This document shows, piece after piece, positions 6,116 to 11,650 of a stretch of DNA of 11,650 nucleotides. Positions within the stretch are counted from its first letter, which is position 1. Each line of letters begins with the position of its first letter. The position numbers and the translations under genes were made by a program. This stretch comes from Candidatus Hodarchaeota archaeon. GTDB lineage: Archaea > Asgardarchaeota > Heimdallarchaeia > Hodarchaeales > Hodarchaeaceae. The DNA is taken from NCBI GenBank assembly GCA_016839665.1, contig JAEOTU010000342.1, positions 1-11,650 of the forward strand, written 5' to 3'. The notes beneath the pieces were generated by a model that saw nothing but the letters and a program-made list of their open reading frames with translations, did not search any database and was not told where the DNA came from.

Positions 6116-6607
6116 TTATATAGATCCTTTACAGTGCGAATAATTCGGACACTTTTTCCTGTACTGATGAAGTAACTCAATTTGTTTGTGGGTTTCTGGA
6201 CAACCTTCACCTAAATTCCTATGGAGGATTTCTATAGTCTCAGCAGGTGAGTAACCATGTGTGACAAGAAATAATCCAATCATTGTCCCCGTTCGACCAC
6301 AACCAGCAATACAGTGCGTTAATACTGCCTGTTCTTGTTGTATAGTTTCACAGACGCTTTGAAGATATTTTTTAATAATACTTGGCTCTGGGACACCAAA
6401 ATCAGGAATAGAAAGACGTTTCCACTTTACTCCACTTGGTTTCAATTGTTCTTTCACACGATTTGAAATTCCACGAGATGTAAGGTTGATTACAAGCCTA
6501 ATTTTCAGTTCAGGCAGTTTAAGAACTTCACGTGAGAGGGGAAAAGGACTGCCTGCCAATTTGTCTTCAATTAACCATTTGATCAATGCTTTTTGATTTC
6601 TTGACAT
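6116..6607 (-). CDS. Dual-specificity protein phosphatase, DUSP23-like
   Basis: A 163-residue cysteine phosphatase expected to remove phosphate from Tyr or Ser/Thr of proteins in the cytoplasm. The P-loop HCIAGCGRTGT at 98-108 fits HCxxGxxR(S/T), with nucleophile Cys99, phosphate-binding Arg105 and Thr106. The general acid is Asp69 in IPDFGVPEP at 67-75. DKLAGSPFPLS at 15-25 matches the start of atypical DUSPs of the DUSP23/VHZ type, as do LVINLTSRG at 38-46 and the tail PETHKQIELLHQYRKK at 137-152. It covers the catalytic domain only, as in DUSP23, with no recognition domain. It starts 48 bases after the PLP enzyme gene on the same strand and is probably the last gene of that transcript. AGGA about nine bases before the ATG is a weak ribosome site. 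No kinase partner is in the window. Confidence 0.85.
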   Translation of the reverse strand: MSRNQKALIKWLIEDKLAGSPFPLSREVLKLPELKIRLVINLTSRGISNRVKEQLKPSGVKWKRLSIPDFGVPEPSIIKKYLQSVCETIQQEQAVLTHCIAGCGRTGTMIGLFLVTHGYSPAETIEILHRNLGEGCPETHKQIELLHQYRKKCPNYSHCKGSI

Positions 6608-6655
6608 ATTTTTATCCTATTCTTCGTTAACTATGATTAAAATTTAAGAAAAAGG

Positions 6656-7630
6656 TTAACTTAGATCCTTCTGAATCAACGAAAAAAATGTCGTTAGGTC
6701 AACATTGCCTCCAGAAAGAATCACTCCAATTCGTTTTTCCTGAATTTGTCGACTCCGTTCCTTGCTCATTTCAAAAAGACCAGCCAGGGGAACAGCTCCA
6801 GATGGTTCAACAACTAGTTTCATACGCTCCCATAAGAATCTCATGGCATAAAGAATCTGTTCTTCTGATACAGTGACAATTTCAGAGACATTTCTTTGGA
6901 TTATTTCAAACGTATTATCTCCTAATGAAGTGCGAAGTCCATCTGCAATCGTGTTTGGATTAATTGAAGGATAAATCTTGCCATCTTTAAAAGATCGATA
7001 TGCATCATCAGCGTTTTGCGGTTCCACCCCAATTATCTTTGCGTACGGACACAATCCTTTTATTGAGATTGATGTTCCACTGATAAGTCCTCCTCCTCCT
7101 ATTGGTGCAAGCATTAAATCTATTTGTTTAATTTCATTGATTAATTCAAAAGCTGCTGTCCCTGCACCGTGAATTGTTGGAAAATAATTATACGGATGAA
7201 TTAAAGTGTATCCATACTTATTGATGAGTTCTTCTGTTTTTTCACTCCGATCAGTCGGGTTATTTCCACACTCAACAATTTCTCCCCCATATCCCTGTGT
7301 TGCAGCCTTCTTAACAGGAGGAGCATTCTTTGGCATTACAATTGTTGCTTTAATTCCCAATTCTCTTGCTGCTAACGCTACAGCTTGAGCATGATTACCA
7401 GATGAATGAGCAATTACTCCAGTTGCCTTTTGTTCTGGTTCGAGTTGAATTAATGAGTTAAATGCACCTCGAGCTTTGAAAGCTCCTCCTCTTTGAAAAT
7501 TTTCACATTTAAAATAGATTTGTGCTCCTATCATGGTATCCAAGGTGCGGGAAGTCATCACTGGTGTTTTATTAATGTAGTTCTGGATTCTTCTATATGC
7601 TGCTTCTATTTCTTTAAGCATTTTAATCAA
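6656..7630 (-). CDS. Serine racemase / threonine-serine dehydratase family PLP enzyme
   Basis: A fold-type II PLP enzyme of 324 residues with no ACT domain, acting on L-serine or L-threonine by racemisation or deamination. Seen: FKCENFQRGGAFKARGA at 40-56 with PLP lysine Lys52; AHSSGNHAQ at 74-82 with Ser77 at the re-face serine of serine racemases; GGGGL at 178-182 binding the PLP phosphate; and VEPQNADDAYRS at 202-213, where Glu203, Ala207 and Asp209 match the Mg/Ca-site residues of human serine racemase (Glu210, Ala214, Asp216). NTIADG, WERMKLVVEP and LSGGNVDLT follow the same enzyme closely. Biosynthetic threonine deaminase is less likely because the regulatory domain is missing. The first codon at 7630 is TTG; the ATG at 7621 (321 residues) is the better start. 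It follows the methyltransferase stop by about 21-30 bases. Confidence 0.85.
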   Translation of the reverse strand: MIKMLKEIEAAYRRIQNYINKTPVMTSRTLDTMIGAQIYFKCENFQRGGAFKARGAFNSLIQLEPEQKATGVIAHSSGNHAQAVALAARELGIKATIVMPKNAPPVKKAATQGYGGEIVECGNNPTDRSEKTEELINKYGYTLIHPYNYFPTIHGAGTAAFELINEIKQIDLMLAPIGGGGLISGTSISIKGLCPYAKIIGVEPQNADDAYRSFKDGKIYPSINPNTIADGLRTSLGDNTFEIIQRNVSEIVTVSEEQILYAMRFLWERMKLVVEPSGAVPLAGLFEMSKERSRQIQEKRIGVILSGGNVDLTTFFSLIQKDLS

Positions 7631-7651
7631 ATATCAGAAAAAGAAAGAATC

Positions 7652-10261
7652 TTAAAGTTCTTTTCGAATACTTTTGACTATTTCGTGATTAAAAATGGTC
7701 TTCTTGTGTTGGCGAATCTCCTCATCATTTCGTAATTTATTAGTGACTTGCCGAATAGTTTGCCAATTGGATTCAATTAAATATGTTAACCTTTCTGAGT
7801 CATTCTCTTCTTCTTGGAAAAGCACCAAATCGATAAAAGATTCAATTTCGATGGATTTCAAGTAGTTTCCGACATTAACTGCCAAATTTGAGGATATTCC
7901 TAAGATCTCTGGAAAGTATAAATCGTATACTAAGTAATTCATCAGGTTCAACAAATAATCTACTCTTTTTCCTGGAGACAACTTACCACACAAATGTGCT
8001 TGATTGACAAAAACGAGATAACTACCTAGAATTTTAAATTCATCTTCGAATTCATGAGGATATTTAATTGGAATTAATTGAGTATAATATTTATGAAGAT
8101 AGACTGTTAGATGGCTAAAATTGAGAATGTATCGTTTTAACAGATAATTGATAAGATCGGAATTCAGTAAAATTAGCATAGGGAAGTAGTGGAAATCAGG
8201 ATTATTAATTTCTAGGATGGATACATTAGTACCGGGAACAATTTTTTCTGGTTTATAAGCCACTCTAAATCGGTTCCCAATGGCCGTATTAACAAGACGA
8301 GGCTCTCTAAAATAAGTGGTAAATCGCTCATTAGTTGGATGTGGTTTCGACCATTGAAAATACTTCGGATTTAGGGCGAATTTTGAAACACTTCGGCCAG
8401 AATGTAAATAACGAATAGGATATTTTGGTTGGTAATCATCTACTAAGTCCTTTTTCAAGATCCTATGATCTATCCCATAATCGCCTTTCACTACTCCATT
8501 AATTACTAAGCCTTGACTTGCAGTTTTTTCCCACAAGTTGTTATAGTAAATCATGAATCGGTGATATTTCTTAAAGATATTAATTGGTACCGTAGGTTCG
8601 GCATGAACTTTAGGACGAGGGTTAACAGTTACTTCATAATCAGGTTCTATTTGCTTTGTTAAGAATATTGAGCACATTTCTAACGTAACATCAGTGAAGG
8701 CAGCTGACTCATCGTGAATCTCCCATATCATTGTTCGTTCTAATATAAGCTCTCTCAAGGACTCGAATTCTTCTACCCTAAGAATAGAGAAAGGTACAAT
8801 CAAACCTAATATTCCGTTTGATCTCAGAAGAGTGATAGATCTTTCAATGAAAGCACTCGCAGCATTTAAGCTGTATTTTTTGGGATTCTCTCCTGAACAC
8901 GCTCTAAATACTAACTTTAACATGGATTTTTCCGTTCTGGAAAGGATTGATCGGCCATAAGGAGGGTTTCCTATTATGAGATCAAAACCACCACGAAGCA
9001 TCACTTCAGGGAATGCTATACCCCAATGAAATGGATTGAATGCACTTAAATCACCTTTCTTTAGGGGTACTGGACGTGGATATGTACGTAAGCGATTTTT
9101 AATCCAATTTTGATATAATATATTTACAAGAGCACCAAGTTCCTTGTCTGCCTCCTCGATTTGTTTTTCATGTGTATTGGGAAAAACAAGGTCTCTTTTT
9201 GCCTCTTTAGTCAAGAGACTTGCAACTAACCAGTTTTCCTTGGCGTTTGCAACCTGCTGTGTTAGATTTTCTGTATCTAGACCTAAGTAACCAATAATCC
9301 GTGAAAGAATCATTGAATAATCCAGAGGGTATTGGATACTCTCTTTACAAAGTCCAAATAAACTATTTCCAGCATAAATATTCCTAAATAGCCAATGAGG
9401 AAGTGAATTGATAGAATCTCGGTTTTTGTTAAGAATCCAGAACAATAATCGGATTTTAGCCACAGTTAAACTACTGGATGATAGATCAATGCCATAGATA
9501 TATTGTTCAACGATGTGTTGAGGAAGGACATTATCTGAGGGTTTAAATGTTGCCAAACGTTGAAATAAACTTTCTGCTGCGTAGATTAGAAAAGAACCTG
9601 TACCACAGCTTGAGTCCAAGATCTTTAGTCTCTTCCGCTTACCTTTAAAAGCATTAGGTTTGTGGGATTCATACTTGTCGAAACAATTATCAGTTATTTC
9701 TCGAACTATACGCCAGGGGGTGAAGAATATACCCTTATGTTTTCTCTTAGAAACTTTAGGAGTTAAACTGAAAAAATTCTCAAAATCGTTGAGAATATTT
9801 TCATAGAAATAGGATAGAAATTCTGGAGAGACTCTGTTTTCTTCTTCTTGAAAGTTCCTGAAATCTTCCGCTATTGTCCAGTGCTGATCAAGAAGTAATT
9901 CAACTAGTGCATCCCATTCATCGGGTGATAATGAGTCTTTAAATTGAGTCTCGAGGTGCGAGAGTTTCAGTATCTCTTGTAGTAGAATCGGCATTCCTTC
10001 AGGAAACAGTTGTGATGGTTGAATATTTTCCTGGAAAAGGATTTGTATTATTGATATTCTAACTTTACGAGAATCCACTGTTGAGTTGGTGATTTTATCG
10101 TTCCTTGCGTCCCGTTGCGAGAGTATAATTAAGCCTAGAAATTTAATAAAGAAATTTAGAGCCATTTCATGAATTTCATGAGAAGATAAGCCATAAAGCT
10201 TTCCCCTCTGCAGAAATTTCTCATAAAAGGGTTTTAAACTAGAATATAACTGATACATCAA
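7652..10261 (-). CDS. Adenine-N6 DNA methyltransferase, Eco57I/TaqI-like, without visible nuclease
   Basis: An 869-residue enzyme that would methylate adenine N6 in DNA using S-adenosylmethionine. Seen: FFTPWRIVREI at 179-189 (motif X region); ILDSSCGTGSFLI at 214-226 (motif I, SAM binding); YGIDLSSSSLTVAKIRL at 256-272 (motif II with Asp259); GGFDLIIGNPPYG at 424-436 (catalytic NPPY at 431-434); then GILGLIVPFSIL. About 590-735 (YLHSGRS, KPEKIVPGTN, HKYYTQLIPI) looks like a TaqI-type target-recognition domain. Residues 1-175 are helical, and I see no PD-(D/E)xK motif as in type IIG enzymes. A separate nuclease gene is absent in the window. It is too short for PglX of BREX, and no BREX neighbours are seen. 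The first codon is TTG (10261) directly before ATG at 10258; the ATG is the likelier start. Confidence 0.85.
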   Translation of the reverse strand: MMYQLYSSLKPFYEKFLQRGKLYGLSSHEIHEMALNFFIKFLGLIILSQRDARNDKITNSTVDSRKVRISIIQILFQENIQPSQLFPEGMPILLQEILKLSHLETQFKDSLSPDEWDALVELLLDQHWTIAEDFRNFQEEENRVSPEFLSYFYENILNDFENFFSLTPKVSKRKHKGIFFTPWRIVREITDNCFDKYESHKPNAFKGKRKRLKILDSSCGTGSFLIYAAESLFQRLATFKPSDNVLPQHIVEQYIYGIDLSSSSLTVAKIRLLFWILNKNRDSINSLPHWLFRNIYAGNSLFGLCKESIQYPLDYSMILSRIIGYLGLDTENLTQQVANAKENWLVASLLTKEAKRDLVFPNTHEKQIEEADKELGALVNILYQNWIKNRLRTYPRPVPLKKGDLSAFNPFHWGIAFPEVMLRGGFDLIIGNPPYGRSILSRTEKSMLKLVFRACSGENPKKYSLNAASAFIERSITLLRSNGILGLIVPFSILRVEEFESLRELILERTMIWEIHDESAAFTDVTLEMCSIFLTKQIEPDYEVTVNPRPKVHAEPTVPINIFKKYHRFMIYYNNLWEKTASQGLVINGVVKGDYGIDHRILKKDLVDDYQPKYPIRYLHSGRSVSKFALNPKYFQWSKPHPTNERFTTYFREPRLVNTAIGNRFRVAYKPEKIVPGTNVSILEINNPDFHYFPMLILLNSDLINYLLKRYILNFSHLTVYLHKYYTQLIPIKYPHEFEDEFKILGSYLVFVNQAHLCGKLSPGKRVDYLLNLMNYLVYDLYFPEILGISSNLAVNVGNYLKSIEIESFIDLVLFQEEENDSERLTYLIESNWQTIRQVTNKLRNDEEIRQHKKTIFNHEIVKSIRKEL

Positions 10262-10350
10262 TGATTACTCAATTTACTTTAGCCTAGGATGAATTAATAA
10301 TACTCATTTATTCAGCAGATAATTAGTTCTTCCTCCTTACTGTTTAAAGC

Positions 10351-10360
10351 TTTATATAAA
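10351..10360. promoter_or_regulatory. Palindromic TATA-like box between divergent genes
   Basis: TTTATATAAA is self-complementary and could be read as a TATA box both ways. It sits only 10 bases before the ATG at 10370, which would put plus-strand initiation inside the frame near 10380 and favour the in-frame TTG at 10412; on the minus strand it would give a leader of about 70 bases for the methyltransferase. AATTAATAATA at 10292-10302 is an alternative minus-strand box. Confidence 0.3.
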
Positions 10361-10369
10361 AATCATTCA

Positions 10370-11650
10370 ATGAAGCATTTTTCTGAATTAAAATTTGGTT
10401 GTGGATTATTATTGTTAACAAAAGCTCGTTTTCCGAATTCTATCATCGAGGTTTGTCAATTATTAAACCACCATGGATTTCAAGCTTTTGTTGTAGGTGG
10501 ATCCATTAGAGATCTCATTCAGGGAAAACCAGATCCCCAAGATTGGGATATAACAACAGATGCTAAACCTTCTGAAGTTATGAAGATATTTACTAAAGAT
10601 TTTCGTGTTATTCCAACTGGAATTAAACATGGGACTGTTACTGTTCTCTATAATAAGCTCTCCATTGAAATAACAACTTTTCGGATAGAGGGGAATTATA
10701 TTGATGGAAGGAGACCTTCAGAAGTAACTTTTGTGACCGATATCAAAGAAGACTTAGCTCGCCGTGATCTCACTATAAATGCAATTGCTTTCAACCCTAT
10801 TAATGAGGAGGTAATTGATCCATTCAACGGAATTGACGATATTCATACTCAGATTATTAGAATGGTTGGTAATCCCAACGATAGATTGCAGGAGGATGGA
10901 TTGAGATTAATTCGAATCTTTAGGTTTGTTGCTCAATTAGGATTTGATATTGACACTCAAACTTTTTCTGCGGTTCCTCATCACTTCACTATCTTTTCCA
11001 AAGTAGCTAAAGAACGAATTCATACAGAACTTCAAAAATTAATGAACGGAGCTTTTTTTCGGAAGGCTATCCAGTTGCTAGGAGAAAGCGGTCTGCTATA
11101 TCAGCTTATCCCTGAATTTCTTCATGAGGAGTATAGTAAAAAATTACCCAAGATAGAACTGAGTAGATTAGATTTAACCTTGGAAATAATTTCAACATTA
11201 TCTTCAGAGTCTTCACTTAGATTACGCTTTGCAATACTATTTCACCAGCTAACTGCCTTGCCTACTAGATCAACGAAGGTTTTCCCTCCTTTCAAAGAGA
11301 AATTTATCCAAGAGTTCCTTAAGCAAATGAAATTTACTAATAAGCAGATAATGGACATTTCTCATCTTTTAAAAATACATCTGTTGCGTCTTCCGTATTC
11401 TATTGGGTCAGAGGACGAGGAAAAAGATTATTCTATAAGAAAATTACAATTTCTTATCAGACCAGAATACTTGACTGATTATTTAGAGTTTTATCATGCT
11501 AAAGAGCAGGTTTTACACAAAGAAGCGCGATTGTCAGAAGAACTTAAACGAGATATTCTAAAAAGAGCCACAAATCACCCTCCAATCGATTTGAAAGATT
11601 TGGTATTAAATGGAGATGATATAATCCAGTATTTTCAGTTGGATAAAAAA
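10370..11650 (+). CDS. cca: Class II tRNA nucleotidyltransferase (CCA-adding/poly(A) polymerase family), 3' truncated by window
   Basis: The frame is open from ATG 10370 to the window edge (427 codons); only the last few dozen residues are likely missing. It would add or repair the CCA end of tRNA from CTP and ATP, although A-adding or poly(A) relatives share the fold. Seen: VVGGSIRD at 41-48; catalytic DWD at 58-60 followed by ITTDA; HGTVTV at 87-92; TTFRIEGNYIDGRRP at 102-116; EDLARRDLTINAIAF at 127-141; DPFNG at 150-154; QEDGLRLIRIFRF at 174-186; then KERIHTELQKL and SGLLYQLIPEF of the helical body. No HD phosphohydrolase motif is evident. Archaea normally use the unrelated class I enzyme, so this suggests transfer or an unusual lineage. 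The start is uncertain: homology begins near residue 20, and TTG 10412 would also fit. Confidence 0.88.
   Translation, partial: MKHFSELKFGCGLLLLTKARFPNSIIEVCQLLNHHGFQAFVVGGSIRDLIQGKPDPQDWDITTDAKPSEVMKIFTKDFRVIPTGIKHGTVTVLYNKLSIEITTFRIEGNYIDGRRPSEVTFVTDIKEDLARRDLTINAIAFNPINEEVIDPFNGIDDIHTQIIRMVGNPNDRLQEDGLRLIRIFRFVAQLGFDIDTQTFSAVPHHFTIFSKVAKERIHTELQKLMNGAFFRKAIQLLGESGLLYQLIPEFLHEEYSKKLPKIELSRLDLTLEIISTLSSESSLRLRFAILFHQLTALPTRSTKVFPPFKEKFIQEFLKQMKFTNKQIMDISHLLKIHLLRLPYSIGSEDEEKDYSIRKLQFLIRPEYLTDYLEFYHAKEQVLHKEARLSEELKRDILKRATNHPPIDLKDLVLNGDDIIQYFQLDKK

Noticed and set aside
6016..6210. Minus-strand open frame of 64 codons overlapping the phosphatase end
   Set aside because: It overlaps the 3' end of the phosphatase gene in another frame, no domain is visible, and the phosphatase is complete without it.
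7652..10261. Type IIG restriction enzyme or BREX PglX
   Set aside because: No PD-(D/E)xK motif is visible before the methyltransferase domain, the protein is shorter than PglX, and no BREX genes are nearby.
1..11650. tRNA, rRNA, CRISPR or insertion sequence
   Set aside because: No tRNA TPsiC-type arm with matching acceptor, no regularly spaced long direct repeats, no transposase and no terminal inverted repeats were found by eye.

Overview
The window is AT-rich and gene-dense. It most resembles a chromosomal segment of an archaeon, possibly an Asgard-type lineage. Supporting signs are a probable TFIIB-like protein, a NosD-type beta-helix surface protein with signal peptide and C-terminal membrane anchor, A/T-rich TATA-like boxes 35-45 bases before several starts, T-tract terminators, and an archaeal-looking variant of the SufS/Csd family. 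Against a plain archaeal picture, the tRNA nucleotidyltransferase at the right edge is of class II, the type usual in bacteria and eukaryotes. Lineage is therefore inferred, not shown.

Layout: (1) 1-177 is the 3' end of an unrecognised plus-strand gene. (2) 2822 down to 375 is a minus-strand cluster: a SufS-like PLP enzyme, a 76-residue winged-helix protein and a serine esterase/lipase, with gaps of about 30 bases, so probably one transcript. (3) 2823-3579 is a 757-base divergent intergenic region. It holds the 3' remnant of a C2H2 zinc-finger gene (two perfect fingers, no start, a stop codon directly before the first cysteine) and decayed short repeats. (4) 3580-4866 is the NosD-like protein. 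(5) 4867-5101 is a convergent spacer with T-tracts and a repeat cluster that matches the zinc-finger region in inverted orientation. (6) 5938 down to 5102 is the possible TFIIB-like protein without a zinc ribbon. (7) 10261 down to 6116 is a minus-strand run: an adenine-N6 DNA methyltransferase with no visible nuclease, a serine racemase/threonine dehydratase-type PLP enzyme, and a DUSP23-like protein phosphatase. (8) 10370 to the window end is the class II tRNA nucleotidyltransferase, divergent from the methyltransferase and lacking its last residues.

The genes do not form one obvious pathway. The points most worth following are the broken zinc-finger gene and its dispersed repeat, the degenerate TFIIB-like protein, and the eukaryote-like character of the racemase, phosphatase and tRNA nucleotidyltransferase. 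No rRNA, tRNA, CRISPR array, insertion sequence or integrase was seen.
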